A stretch of 64,000 bases of DNA from Rhodoferax sp. (lineage in GTDB: Bacteria; Pseudomonadota; Gammaproteobacteria; Burkholderiales; Burkholderiaceae_C), in NCBI RefSeq assembly GCF_012927445.1, contig NZ_JABBPD010000008.1, positions 248,001-312,000 of the forward strand, given 5' to 3'. The stretch's first letter is position 1; each line of letters begins with the position of its first letter. Under the pieces are notes generated by a model. It searched no databases and had not been told where the DNA came from. It saw only the letters and a list, made by a program, of their open reading frames with translations. This document shows positions 26,893 through 36,127 of this stretch, piece by piece. A program made the position numbers and the translations under genes.

Positions 26893-26922
26893 TTTACCTT
26901 TCCATTTCAGGTTGTTATTGCA

Positions 26923-27417
26923 ATGAAAGAAAAATTTCTCCGGCTGGAGCGGTGGACCAGCGGACTTGCGTTGTACGCCGCCTGTGCCATGCTGATGCTG
27001 GCGGCCAGTCTGGCCATGTTCCAGATCATCACCCGCTTCGTGCTTGAAATACCCGCTGAATGGACCGAGGTGATGATCCGTTTCAGCCTGATCTGGATGG
27101 TGTTTCTGGGTATTCCGATGGCGTTTCGCCAGGGCGCCATGGTCAGTGTGGATGTGCTGTACCGCTGGAGTCCGCCGCGCATGCGCCGCGTGCTCGACTG
27201 GGTCGTGTGTCTCGCCGCTATGGGCTTGATCCTCATCATCACCTGGTGGGGCTGGGACTATGCCGTGCGTGGCAGGGTGCAAACCATGAGCGGACTGGAG
27301 AGCGTGTCGATGTTCTGGGCCTACCTCGCCATGCCGGTGGGGGGGGCGTTCAGCCTGATTGGCATCATTGGCAACCTGCTGGACACCCAGCGTCTTGAAT
27401 TGGAGACCGCAGTATGA
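26923..27417 (+). CDS. dctQ: TRAP transporter small permease
   Basis: A 164-residue membrane protein with four predicted helices: the first after a short cytoplasmic lead (LYAACAMLMLAASLAMFQII), then MIRFSLIWMVFLGIPMAFRQGAMVSVDVL, the VVCLAAMGLILIITWWGW helix and the C-terminal FWAYLAMPVGGAFSLIGIIG. EWTEVMIRFSLIWMVFLG is the DctQ signature. Its stop overlaps the dctM start. Confidence 0.92.
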   Translation: MKEKFLRLERWTSGLALYAACAMLMLAASLAMFQIITRFVLEIPAEWTEVMIRFSLIWMVFLGIPMAFRQGAMVSVDVLYRWSPPRMRRVLDWVVCLAAMGLILIITWWGWDYAVRGRVQTMSGLESVSMFWAYLAMPVGGAFSLIGIIGNLLDTQRLELETAV

Positions 27418-28691
27418 CCGCCGTGATGTTGAGCACCATGGTGCTGTGCTTTGCACTTACCGTTTCTGTGGCCGTGTCGATTGGACTGGCCTCCATCTTT
27501 GGCATTCAGGTTGCCAACGCCAATATGCTGATCTCCGTTAAGGAGATGTTCAACGCCATCAACAAGTTCCCGTTGGCCGCCATCCCGTTCTTTATCCTGG
27601 CCGGCAACGTCATGGAAACGGGTGGCATCTCGCGCCGCCTGGTGGAGTTTGCCAAGAGTCTGGTGGGTGGCGTGCAGGGTGGCCTGCCGATGACCTGCGT
27701 GTTGACCTGCATGATCTTCGCATCAGTGTCTGGCTCATCGGTGGCGACCACCTTTGCCATTGGCACCATCCTGATTCCGGCGCTCATCAAGCATGGCTAC
27801 CCGACCACCTGGGCGGCGGCGTTGCAGGCCACCAGTGCCGAGCTCGGCGTCATCATCCCGCCCTCGATCCCAATGATTCTGTATGGTGTGAGCGCCGAAG
27901 TCTCGATTGGTGAACTGTTCATCGCCGGTTTTGGTCCGGGCCTTTTCATCAGTGGCGCGCTGATGCTGTTTGTCTGGGTTTACTGCCGGATCAAGGGCTG
28001 GGGCAAGAACGATGGCGACGGCCGCCTGTCGGTCGGCAAGGCCACCTGGAAGGCCGGCTGGGCGTTGCTGATGCCGGTCATTATTCTGGGCGGCATTTAC
28101 GGCGGAATTTTCACCCCGACCGAGGCCTCGGCCGTGGCGGTGTTTTATTCGCTGATCGTGGGTCTGCTGATCTACCGCGAGATCAAGTTGCCGGACCTCT
28201 ACCACATCCTGCGCAAGTCGGTGCTGTCGTCGGCGGTGATCATGTTCATCATTGCCAACGCCGGCCTTTTTGCCTTCCTGATCACGCGCGCTGGCGTACC
28301 GGAGGCCATTGGCCTGTGGCTGCAGGAGGTCTTGAAAACGCCCGCTTACTTCTTGTTGGGGGTCAACGCCGCGCTGTTCGTGATTGGCATGTTTATCGAG
28401 ACCGGTGCCGCCATCATTGTGCTGGCCCCGATCCTGGCACCGGTGGCGCAGCACTTTGGCATTGATCCGGTCCACTTTGGCCTGGTGATGGTGGTGAACC
28501 TGGCCTTGGGCATGATCACGCCGCCGTTCGGCGTCAACCTGTTTGCAGCTTGCACCGTGGCACGCATCTCACTGGACCGCATGATCAAGGACCTGATTCC
28601 GTTCGTCCTGGTGGTGCTGGCGTGCCTGATGGTCATCTCCTACGTGCCGGTGCTTTCACTCGGGCTGCGCGATCTGGTTTACGCCAAATAA
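27414..28691 (+). CDS. dctM: TRAP transporter large permease
   Basis: A 425-residue protein of about twelve hydrophobic segments, the sodium-coupled transport subunit of the TRAP system. NKFPLAAIPFFILAGNVMETGGISRRLVEFAK, IPPSIPMILYGVSAEVSIGELFIAG and PPFGVNLFAACTVARISLDRM are the conserved blocks. It overlaps dctQ by 4 bases. A GC-rich hairpin (CCCGGC...GCCGGG, 28704-28727) follows the stop. Confidence 0.93.
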   Translation: MTAVMLSTMVLCFALTVSVAVSIGLASIFGIQVANANMLISVKEMFNAINKFPLAAIPFFILAGNVMETGGISRRLVEFAKSLVGGVQGGLPMTCVLTCMIFASVSGSSVATTFAIGTILIPALIKHGYPTTWAAALQATSAELGVIIPPSIPMILYGVSAEVSIGELFIAGFGPGLFISGALMLFVWVYCRIKGWGKNDGDGRLSVGKATWKAGWALLMPVIILGGIYGGIFTPTEASAVAVFYSLIVGLLIYREIKLPDLYHILRKSVLSSAVIMFIIANAGLFAFLITRAGVPEAIGLWLQEVLKTPAYFLLGVNAALFVIGMFIETGAAIIVLAPILAPVAQHFGIDPVHFGLVMVVNLALGMITPPFGVNLFAACTVARISLDRMIKDLIPFVLVVLACLMVISYVPVLSLGLRDLVYAK

Positions 28692-28742
28692 CGTGAACCC
28701 AAGCCCGGCGGGCGTTCGCGTGCCGGGTGATAAAGTTGCACG

Positions 28743-29537
28743 ATGAATTTAAGTCCTCCCATGACCGCTCAGTTCAAGCCCATCACGCCCGGTGCCTACC
28801 TTTCAGATCAGGTGGCGGATACGCTGACCGCCGAGATCCGGGCCGGACGGCTGGCGGTGGGGGCCAAGCTGCCGACCGAGGCCGCGCTGGTAGAGCAATT
28901 TGCGGTAAGCCGCACGGTGGTGAGGGAAGCGGTCTCTCGGCTGAAGTCGCTGGGTTTGGTCGATTCAAGACAGGGCAGTGGTGTCTATGTCAAGGAAGTA
29001 GGCTTTTCGCCACTCAACTTTGATGCCAAGTCTGCCGTCTCCAAGCAGGCGGTGATCCAGATAGTGGAGGTGCGTCGCGCACTGGAGGCCGAAGTCGCTG
29101 GCTTGGCCGCGCAACGGCGCACTCAGGCTGATATCAAGCGCATCGGCAAATCCATTGCGCTGCTGGACAAGGCGGTGCAAGCCGGTGGCGACGGCGTGGA
29201 CGAAGACGTCCAATACCACCGCGCCATTGCCGAGGCCGCGCGCAACCCCTTTCTCATTGGCACGCTGGAATACCTGGGCCAGTTCCTGCGCGGCGCTACC
29301 GGCGTCACGCGCGCCAATGAAGCGCGGCGGGCAGATTTCGCGCGGCAGGTGCGCGTCGAGCACGACAAGATTTTGCGTGCCATTGAAGCCGGCGACGCAG
29401 CCGCGGCGCGCAAGGCTGCGGCGCGGCACATGGATAACGCCATCCTGCGCATTGAACAGGCTGACCCGACTTTTTGGCAGCAGGCGGGTGTGCAATTGGC
29501 ACGCCCCCTGGTCTCCGGCTTGACACGTCGGAGTTGA
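28743..29537 (+). CDS. GntR-family (FadR/FCD) regulator
   Basis: A 264-residue regulator with an N-terminal winged helix (VADTLTAEIRAGRLAVGAKLPTEAALVEQF, SRTVVREAVSRLKSLGLVDSRQGSGVYV) and an all-helical FCD ligand domain (VEVRRALEAEVAGLAAQRR, EDVQYHRAIAEAARNPFL, EHDKILRAIEAGDAAAARKAAARHM). It lies between the TRAP operon and the ltnD operon, both of which carry the same GAATTTGTATGAT motif upstream. It is probably the repressor of tetronate use, released by a sugar acid. Confidence 0.88.
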   Translation: MNLSPPMTAQFKPITPGAYLSDQVADTLTAEIRAGRLAVGAKLPTEAALVEQFAVSRTVVREAVSRLKSLGLVDSRQGSGVYVKEVGFSPLNFDAKSAVSKQAVIQIVEVRRALEAEVAGLAAQRRTQADIKRIGKSIALLDKAVQAGGDGVDEDVQYHRAIAEAARNPFLIGTLEYLGQFLRGATGVTRANEARRADFARQVRVEHDKILRAIEAGDAAAARKAAARHMDNAILRIEQADPTFWQQAGVQLARPLVSGLTRRS

Positions 29538-29607
29538 CTCGGTTGCCTCCATAAGGGGCGGCCTTGCGTGTGCAAGCGTGGGTAAACCCGCATGTTGAGT
29601 TCACGCG

Positions 29608-29622
29608 GAATTTGTATGATGA
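29608..29622. promoter_or_regulatory. Candidate GntR operator ahead of ltnD operon
   Basis: GAATTTGTATGATGA matches the site at 25782-25795 in 13 consecutive bases. It lies 68 bp before the ltnD start, between the GntR gene and ltnD. Confidence 0.5.
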
Positions 29623-29689
29623 CCATATAAAATATGGGAAGCAGGCACTGTACCGTCAGATTGAATTTTAAAATGAAAGTAGCCAACAA

Positions 29690-30580
29690 ATGACATCCAA
29701 TGTGGGCGTGATCGGCCTGGGGGCTATGGGCAGTGGTATGGCGCGTTCCTTGCGGCGTCATGGCTGTCGTGTCCATGTATTTGACGTTCGCGCAGAGGTC
29801 GCGCAGGCCTTTGCGGCGGAGGGCGGTGTGGCCTGTGCCTCACCCGCCGAACTGGCGGCACAGTGCGACGTCATCGTGTCGGTGGTCGTCAATGCCGCGC
29901 AGACCGAAAGCGTGCTGTTTGGCGAGGGGGGGTGCGCCGCCGCCATGAAGCGCGGCAGCGTGTTTGTGATGTGCTCCACCGTGGATCCCAACTGGTCGAT
30001 GGCGCTCGAAGCGCGGCTGGCCGAGCAGGGCGTTCTCTATCTCGATGCCCCGATCTCGGGCGGCGCTGCCAAGGCCGCCAGCGGCGAAATGACCATGATG
30101 ACCTCGGGCAAGCCCGAGGCTTATGCCGCGGCTGGGCCATTGCTGGATGCCATGGCGGCCAAGGTGTACCGACTGGGCGACAGCGCCGGTGCGGGCAGCA
30201 AGGTGAAAATCATCAACCAGCTGCTGGCAGGTGTGCATATCGCCGCTGCGGCCGAGGCTATGGCACTGGGCTTGCGCGCGGGAGTCGATCCGGCGGCCTT
30301 GTATGAGGTGATCACCCACAGCGCGGGAAACAGCTGGATGTTCGAGAACCGCATGGCCCATGTGCTCAGCGGCGACTACACGCCATTGTCGGCGGTTGAC
30401 ATCTTTGTCAAGGATCTCGGGCTGGTGCTTGACATGGCGCGTGCCAGTAAGTTTCCGCTGCCACTGTCGAGCACAGCGCACCAGATGTTCATGCAGGCGT
30501 CCACCGCCGGTTTCGCGCGCGAGGACGACAGCGCAGTGATCAAGATATTCCCCGGCATTGAGTTGCCCAAAAAGCCATGA
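29690..30580 (+). CDS. ltnD: L-threonate dehydrogenase
   Basis: A 296-residue beta-hydroxyacid dehydrogenase. VGVIGLGAMGSGMARSL is the NAD motif, DAPISGGAAKAASGEMTMM is the substrate-site block, and GAGSKVKIINQLLAGVHIAAAAEAMAL holds the catalytic lysine. It would oxidise L-threonate to 2-oxotetronate, the substrate of OtnI. otnK follows after a short repeat-filled spacer and otnC and otnI come next, the canonical tetronate cluster. Confidence 0.88.
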   Translation: MTSNVGVIGLGAMGSGMARSLRRHGCRVHVFDVRAEVAQAFAAEGGVACASPAELAAQCDVIVSVVVNAAQTESVLFGEGGCAAAMKRGSVFVMCSTVDPNWSMALEARLAEQGVLYLDAPISGGAAKAASGEMTMMTSGKPEAYAAAGPLLDAMAAKVYRLGDSAGAGSKVKIINQLLAGVHIAAAAEAMALGLRAGVDPAALYEVITHSAGNSWMFENRMAHVLSGDYTPLSAVDIFVKDLGLVLDMARASKFPLPLSSTAHQMFMQASTAGFAREDDSAVIKIFPGIELPKKP

Positions 30581-30660
30581 GCTCCGCCGAGCGCCGCCCC
30601 CAGCAAGCTCAGCTCCCTCGGGGGGGCAGGGCAGCACACAACGTGGCAAGCGTGGGGGCC
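30578..30660 (+). repeat. Dispersed repeat, family B, between ltnD and otnK
   Basis: Blocks in order are CGCCGCCCCCAGCAAGCTCA, GCTCCCTCGGGGGGGCAG and CACACAACGTGGCAAGCGTG ending GGGGCC directly before the otnK ATG. The copy at 60600-60682 has the same order. The CTCCCTCGGGGGG part can fold as a GC-rich hairpin. Confidence 0.7.
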
Positions 30661-31923
30661 ATGAAGCTCGGCTGCATTGCCGATGATTTCACCGGTGCCA
30701 CTGATCTGGCCAACAACCTGGTGCGCGCCGGCATGCGCGTGGTGCAAGCGATGGGCGTGCCGAGGCAGTCACTGGACGCCGAAGCCGACGCCGTGGTGGT
30801 GGCGCTCAAGTCGCGCACTTTGCCTGTGAATGAGGCCGTTGCGCAGTCGCTGGCCGCCCTGAAGTGGCTGCAAGCGCAAGGCGCACAACAGATCTACTTC
30901 AAGTATTGCTCGACCTTTGACAGCACGGCGCAGGGCAACATCGGCCCCGTGACGGAAGCACTGATGCAGGCGCTCGGAAGCGATTTCACGATTGCCACAC
31001 CCGCATTCCCCGACAACCAGCGCACCGTTTTCAAGGGACACTTGTTCGTGGGCGACGTCTTGCTCAATGAGAGTGGCATGCAGAACCACCCGCTCACACC
31101 CATGACCGATGCCAACTTGGTACGCGTGTTGCAGGGGCAGTGCCGGCGCCAGGTGGGCCTGATCGATTACAAGGTGGTGGCGCAAGGCGAGGCAGCAATT
31201 CGCACGCGCATCGATCAGTTGCGCGCCCAAGGGGTCGGTCTGGCCATCGTGGATGCGATTTCAAATGATGACCTGCTGCGCCTGGGCCCGGCCCTCAAGA
31301 ACATGCTCCTCGTAACAGCAGGTTCTGGGGTTGCGATTAGCCTGCCGGCCAATTTTGGCATTACACCCTCCAGCATGGCCAGCGCACTGCCCGAAGCCGA
31401 AGGCTTGCAGGCAGTGGTGTCGGGCAGCTGCTCGCTGGCGACCAATCGGCAGGTGCTTGCTTTCATCAAGGCGGGACTGCCGGCGCGCAGTGTCGATCCA
31501 CTGCAGGTTGCAGCCGGGGTCGATGTCGTGGCGCAGATGCTGGACTGGGCCAAACCTTTGCTGGGTCAGGGGCCGGTACTGATTTATTCTTCGGCTGATT
31601 CGAATGCCGTCAAGGCCGTTCAGGCGCAACTCGGGGTCGAAGAGGCCGGCGCCTTGTTGGAGCGCACCCTGGCCGCGATTGCACGTGGTCTGGTCGACGT
31701 CGGCGTGCGACAGCTGGTACTGGCCGGCGGCGAAACCTCGGGTGCCTGCGTGCAGGCTTTGAACATCACGCAAATGAAGATCGGCCCCCAAATCGATCCC
31801 GGTGTGCCCTGGTGTCATGCTCAGACGGATGCTGCCCCGCAAGGAGGGCTGCACCTGACGCTGAAGTCGGGTAACTTCGGCACCGATGACTTCTTCATCA
31901 AAGCCTTTGCGAGGCTGGTGTGA
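30661..31923 (+). CDS. otnK: 3-oxo-tetronate kinase
   Basis: A 420-residue four-carbon acid-sugar kinase (DUF1537 fold). It starts MKLGCIADDFTGATDLANNL, carries YFKYCSTFDSTAQGNIGPV and FPDNQRTVFKGHLFVGDVLLNESGMQNHPLTPM in the N-terminal domain, and VLAGGETSGACVQAL in the C-terminal nucleotide-binding domain. It phosphorylates 3-oxotetronate for decarboxylation by OtnC. The frame is open through the upstream repeat, but homologous sequence begins at 30661. It overlaps otnC in a GTGA junction. Confidence 0.92.
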   Translation: MKLGCIADDFTGATDLANNLVRAGMRVVQAMGVPRQSLDAEADAVVVALKSRTLPVNEAVAQSLAALKWLQAQGAQQIYFKYCSTFDSTAQGNIGPVTEALMQALGSDFTIATPAFPDNQRTVFKGHLFVGDVLLNESGMQNHPLTPMTDANLVRVLQGQCRRQVGLIDYKVVAQGEAAIRTRIDQLRAQGVGLAIVDAISNDDLLRLGPALKNMLLVTAGSGVAISLPANFGITPSSMASALPEAEGLQAVVSGSCSLATNRQVLAFIKAGLPARSVDPLQVAAGVDVVAQMLDWAKPLLGQGPVLIYSSADSNAVKAVQAQLGVEEAGALLERTLAAIARGLVDVGVRQLVLAGGETSGACVQALNITQMKIGPQIDPGVPWCHAQTDAAPQGGLHLTLKSGNFGTDDFFIKAFARLV

Positions 31924-32594
31924 CTGAGTCGCAAGCCCGTGACGAGATTTGCCGTGTCGGGCGCAGCCTGTTCGAACGCGGCTATGTGCACGCCAGCGCC
32001 GGCAACATCAGCGTCAGGCTGGAGGAGTCGGACGGTGGCGGCTTTCTGATCACGCCCACGGATGCCTGCCTGGGCTTCCTCGACCCCGATCGGCTGGCCC
32101 GGCTGGATGCGCAAGGGCAACAGCTGAATGGCGATCGCGCCAGCAAGACCATCGCGCTGCACATGCAGATCTACCGGTCTGCAGGCCCCTTCGACCCGCA
32201 AACCCGGTGTGTGATCCACACCCACAGCACGCACTGTGTGGCACTGACACTGCAGCCGCATGGCAGCGAACTGCTGCCGCCCATCACCCCTTATTTTGTG
32301 ATGAAGGTCGGCCATGTGCCCGTGATTGCCTACCACCGCCCCGGCGACCCTGCGGCGGCGCAGCGAGTGGCACAGACTATTTCACGCTATGGCGAGGCCG
32401 GCACGCCGATTCGCGCCGTGATGCTGGAGCGCCTCGGACCCAATGTCTGGCACGAGTCACCCGCCGCGGCCATGGCGACGTTGGAAGAACTTGAAGAAAC
32501 CGCCCGGCTGGTGAGCCAGAGCGCCTGCGCGCTCGTGCCCCTGACCGAACCCCAAATTGAACAACTGCGCCAAACCTTCGATGCCCGCTGGTGA
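31920..32594 (+). CDS. otnC: 3-oxo-tetronate 4-phosphate decarboxylase (class II aldolase family)
   Basis: A 224-residue class II aldolase/adducin-family enzyme with GTG start. [30 protein letters not shown] is the substrate phosphate region, and [10 protein letters not shown] and the later [13 protein letters not shown] carry the zinc-binding histidines. It decarboxylates 3-oxotetronate 4-phosphate to dihydroxyacetone phosphate and CO2, the exit step of the tetronate branch. Confidence 0.9.
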   Translation: MTESQARDEICRVGRSLFERGYVHASAGNISVRLEESDGGGFLITPTDACLGFLDPDRLARLDAQGQQLNGDRASKTIALHMQIYRSAGPFDPQTRCVIHTHSTHCVALTLQPHGSELLPPITPYFVMKVGHVPVIAYHRPGDPAAAQRVAQTISRYGEAGTPIRAVMLERLGPNVWHESPAAAMATLEELEETARLVSQSACALVPLTEPQIEQLRQTFDARW

Positions 32595-32599
32595 ACCTT

Positions 32600-33397
32600 A
32601 TGCCTAAATTTGCAGCCAACTTGTCCATGCTCTACCCTGAGTTTGATTTTCTGGATCGTTTCGAAGCCGCCGCAAAAGACGGTTTCAAAGCCGTCGAGTA
32701 CCTTTTTCCCTATGCTTTCGAGAGTCGAGAAATCGCGGAACGCCTCAAGGCTCATGGCCTGCAGCAGGTCTTGTTCAACGCGCCGCCCGGCGACTGGGAC
32801 GCTGGCGAGCGCGGCCTGGCCTGCCTGCCCGGGCGCGAAGCCGAATTCCGCGCGGGCATCGGCAAAGCGCTTGATTACGCAGTGGCCTTGGACTGCCCGC
32901 GCATCCACGTGATGGCTGGGTTGCTGCCGGCGGGCACTGCGCACGAAACGCTTTACCCGACCTATATCAGTCAACTGCGCTGGGCCGCTGCAGAGGCCGC
33001 CAAGCAGGGCATCGATGTGCTGATCGAGCCGATCAACACGCGTGATATTGCGCGCTTCTACCTGAACCGCCAGGATCACGCCCACCAGGTGCTGGCCGAC
33101 GTGGGCGCAGCCAACCTCAAGGTGCAGATGGACCTGTATCACTGCCAGGTGGTGGAGGGTGACGTAGCGATGAAGCTGCGTCAGTACCTGCCGACCGGCC
33201 GCGTCGGTCACATTCAGATTGCGGGCGTGCCGCAGCGGCACGAACCGGATCTGGGTGAACTGAACTACGCTTATCTGTTCTCGGTACTGGACGAGCTGGG
33301 CTACGACGGCTGGATCGGTTGCGAGTACCGGCCTGCGAGGGGCACGCAAACCGGTGGCACGTCCGCCGGACTGGACTGGCTCAAGCCCTATCTCTAA
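32600..33397 (+). CDS. otnI: 2-oxo-tetronate isomerase (hydroxypyruvate isomerase family)
   Basis: A 265-residue TIM-barrel isomerase. [38 protein letters not shown], the metal ligands in [17 protein letters not shown] and [17 protein letters not shown] and the terminal [17 protein letters not shown] are those of the OtnI/Hyi family. The frame also allows a GTG at 32591 that overlaps otnC; ATG at 32600 fits the family N-terminus. It interconverts 2-oxo- and 3-oxotetronate. Confidence 0.9.
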   Translation: MPKFAANLSMLYPEFDFLDRFEAAAKDGFKAVEYLFPYAFESREIAERLKAHGLQQVLFNAPPGDWDAGERGLACLPGREAEFRAGIGKALDYAVALDCPRIHVMAGLLPAGTAHETLYPTYISQLRWAAAEAAKQGIDVLIEPINTRDIARFYLNRQDHAHQVLADVGAANLKVQMDLYHCQVVEGDVAMKLRQYLPTGRVGHIQIAGVPQRHEPDLGELNYAYLFSVLDELGYDGWIGCEYRPARGTQTGGTSAGLDWLKPYL

Positions 33398-33414
33398 AGT
33401 TAAGGATTTTCTTC

Positions 33415-34320
33415 ATGGTAAAAACTGTCGGATTTATTGGTCTGGGGATGATGGGCCGGGGCATGGCAAAGCATGTGCTTGGAAGCGGGCATCCGGTCAC
33501 AATACTCGTGCGTTCGAACGAAGACGAGCTACGCTGCGCGGACCTGCTTGCAGGTGGTGCACAGCCCCTGAAGACAGCCGCCGAGGTAGCGGCCGCAGCC
33601 GACATCGTCATCATTTGTGTGCCTGGATCGCCGCAAGTCGAAGATGTCGTGTTTGCGGAGCATGGCCTGCTGCAAGGTATCAAACCTGAATGCGTGGTGG
33701 TGGATTGCTCGACTTCCCTGCCTGAGTCCACACGGCGCGTGGCAGCGGCCATTGCCACCCGGGGGGGGCTCTTTCTTGACGCTGCCATGACCGGGACGCC
33801 CAAAGACGCCGATGAAGGCAAGATCAACCTGCTGGTCGGTGGTGACCCGGCGGTGCTGGCGAGCGTCCGCCCTGTTTTTGACACGTTTGCAAAAAATATC
33901 TACGACTGTGGCGCAGTCAGCTCCGGGCACACCACCAAGCTGCTACACCAGTTCGTCGTACTTGGCAACGCCGCCATTCTGGCCGAGGCTTTTTCCTGTG
34001 CTGGAAAAACCGGAGTGAACCTTGAGGTCCTGTGCGATGTGATCGCCTCCGGCGGAGCGAACAGCACGGCCTTCCAGCGCTTGCGTCCCTTTGTGCTCGA
34101 AGGTAACGATCAGTTTTTCCGCTTCTCGCTGGCCAATGCGCACAAGGATATGCATTACTATGCCCGGATGACCGGCGAGGCCAGGGCCGTGTCATTCATC
34201 GGTGATGCGGTGCACAACACCTACACGGTGGCCGCCAACCTGGGCTATACAACGCAGTTCGTGCCACATTTAGTGAGCAGCTTGAACAAGCTTAACGGGT
34301 TGACGCCAAGCTCGGCATAG
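33415..34320 (+). CDS. Second beta-hydroxyacid dehydrogenase of the block
   Basis: A 301-residue NAD-dependent dehydrogenase related to LtnD and 3-hydroxyisobutyrate dehydrogenase. VGFIGLGMMGRGMAKHVLG binds NAD, DAAMTGTPKDADEGKINLLVGG is the substrate loop, and GHTTKLLHQFVVLGNAAILAEAF carries the catalytic lysine. It lies 17 bp after otnI and ends the transcript. It differs clearly from ltnD, so it probably handles a different acid, such as another tetronate stereoisomer or tartronate semialdehyde. Confidence 0.8.
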   Translation: MVKTVGFIGLGMMGRGMAKHVLGSGHPVTILVRSNEDELRCADLLAGGAQPLKTAAEVAAAADIVIICVPGSPQVEDVVFAEHGLLQGIKPECVVVDCSTSLPESTRRVAAAIATRGGLFLDAAMTGTPKDADEGKINLLVGGDPAVLASVRPVFDTFAKNIYDCGAVSSGHTTKLLHQFVVLGNAAILAEAFSCAGKTGVNLEVLCDVIASGGANSTAFQRLRPFVLEGNDQFFRFSLANAHKDMHYYARMTGEARAVSFIGDAVHNTYTVAANLGYTTQFVPHLVSSLNKLNGLTPSSA

Positions 34321-34335
34321 AAAGCTTGGCGGCCT

Positions 34336-36030
34336 CTACATCCCCGCGTAATTCGGCCCGCCGCCGCCCTCCGGTGTCACCCACACGATGTTCTGCGTCG
34401 GGTCCTTGATGTCGCAGGTCTTGCAGTGCACACAGTTCTGGGCATTGATCTGCAGCCGGTCGCTGTTGTCCTCGTTCTTGACGAACTCATAGACCCCGGC
34501 CGGGCAATAACGGGCTTCCGGCCCGGCAAACTTGGCCAGGTTGATGGCCACCGGCACCGCTGCGTCTTTCAGGGTCAGATGCGCCGGTTGCTGTTCTTCG
34601 TGGTTGGTGTTGCTGATGAACACGCTGCTGAGTCGGTCAAACGTCAACTTGCCATCCGGTTTCGGATAAACGATCGGTTGGCATTCGGCGGCCGGCTTCA
34701 AGCAGAGGTGGTCCGGCTTGTCGCGCCGCAGGGTCCACGGCACATTGCCTTTCAGCAGGTATTGTTCAATACCGGTCATCAGGGTGCCCACCGTCAACCC
34801 CTTCTTGAACCAGGCCTTGAAGTTGCGTGATTTGTTCAGTTCGGTGTAGAGCCAGCTTTTCTCGAACGCGTCCGGGTAGGCGCTGAGCTCGTCATGCTGC
34901 CGTCCTGAGGTGACGGCGTCATAGGCCGCCTCGGCAGCCAGCATGCCGGTCTTGATGGCGGCGTGACTGCCCTTGATGCGGCTCACGTTCAGGTAACCGG
35001 CTTCACAGCCGACCAGGGCGCCACCGGGGAATACCGTCTTCGGCAGGGACATCAGGCCACCGGCCGTGATGGCGCGGGCACCATAGCCCAGGCGCTTGGC
35101 GGGCTTGAGGCCCTGCTCCTGGCCTTCAAAGTAATAACGGATGTTGGGATGGGTTTTCCAGCGCTGGAACTCTTCAAACGGACTGAGGTAAGGGTTGGCG
35201 TAGTCCAGCCCGGTGATGAAGCCCAAGGCGACCTTGTTGTCTTCCAGATGGTAGAGAAAGGAGCCGCCATAGGTGCTGTTGTCCATCGGCCAGCCGGCGG
35301 TGTGCATGACAAAACCGGGCTGATGGCGGGCTGGGTCAATTTCCCACAGTTCCTTGATGCCCAGACCATAGGCTTGCGGATCACGTCCGTCGTCCAGCTG
35401 GTATTTGGCAATCAGCTGCTTGCCCAGATGACCACGCGAACCTTCGGCAAAAATGGTGTACTTGCCATGCAGCTCCATGCCGATCTGGAAGTTCTCGCCC
35501 GGTACGCCGTCCTTGCCAACGCCGAGGTTGCCGGTGGCGACGCCCTTGACGGAGCCATCATCGTTGTAAAGCACTTCGGCGGCGGCGAAGCCGGGGAAGA
35601 TTTCCACGCCCAGGTTTTCCGCCTGCTGCGCCATCCATTGCGTCACCGCCCCCAGGCTGACAATGTAGTTGCCGTGGTTGTGGAAACAGGCCGGCAGAAA
35701 AAACTTCGGCGTGCGAAAACCGGATTTTTCACCAAGAAACACCATGGCGTCATCGGTCACCGGCTGGTTCAGCGGCGCCCCCATGGCCTTCCAGTCGGGG
35801 AACAGCTCGTTCATGGCAATCGGGTCCATGATGGCGCCCGACAGAATATGGGCGCCGGGCTCCGAGCCTTTTTCCAGCACCACGACTGAGACGTCTTTGC
35901 CTTTTTCAAGGGCTAATTGCTTGAGACGGATGGCGGTGGCCAGGCCGCCGGGGCCGCCACCGACGACAACGACGTCGTATTCCATGGCTTCACGGGGGCC
36001 GTATTGGGCCAAGATTTCCTGGTTTGTCAT
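34336..36030 (-). CDS. Electron transfer flavoprotein-ubiquinone oxidoreductase
   Basis: A 564-residue membrane-associated FAD and 4Fe-4S enzyme that passes electrons from ETF (fed by acyl-CoA dehydrogenases) to ubiquinone. VVVVGGGPGGLATAIRLKQ is the FAD motif, GYLNVSRIKGSHAAIKTGMLAAE lies in the centre, and the C-terminal ferredoxin-like domain has CPAGVYEF and CVHCKTCDIKDPTQNI. Length is that of the family. It is divergent from an SDR/thioesterase pair across a region with a perfect 14-bp palindrome, fitting fatty-acid control. Confidence 0.95.
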   Translation of the reverse strand: MTNQEILAQYGPREAMEYDVVVVGGGPGGLATAIRLKQLALEKGKDVSVVVLEKGSEPGAHILSGAIMDPIAMNELFPDWKAMGAPLNQPVTDDAMVFLGEKSGFRTPKFFLPACFHNHGNYIVSLGAVTQWMAQQAENLGVEIFPGFAAAEVLYNDDGSVKGVATGNLGVGKDGVPGENFQIGMELHGKYTIFAEGSRGHLGKQLIAKYQLDDGRDPQAYGLGIKELWEIDPARHQPGFVMHTAGWPMDNSTYGGSFLYHLEDNKVALGFITGLDYANPYLSPFEEFQRWKTHPNIRYYFEGQEQGLKPAKRLGYGARAITAGGLMSLPKTVFPGGALVGCEAGYLNVSRIKGSHAAIKTGMLAAEAAYDAVTSGRQHDELSAYPDAFEKSWLYTELNKSRNFKAWFKKGLTVGTLMTGIEQYLLKGNVPWTLRRDKPDHLCLKPAAECQPIVYPKPDGKLTFDRLSSVFISNTNHEEQQPAHLTLKDAAVPVAINLAKFAGPEARYCPAGVYEFVKNEDNSDRLQINAQNCVHCKTCDIKDPTQNIVWVTPEGGGGPNYAGM

Positions 36031-36127
36031 AGGGTAACTCGCTTGATAATGAGATTTGTTATTGGAAGAAGCCGCAGCAAGGGATTGTCGATCGTCAAAA
36101 TGATTTTATGCGTGGAGTTTACATAAT

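Noticed and set aside
30577-30660. 28-residue N-terminal extension of otnK
   Set aside because: It is encoded by the family B repeat; the kinase fold starts at MKLGCIADDFTG.
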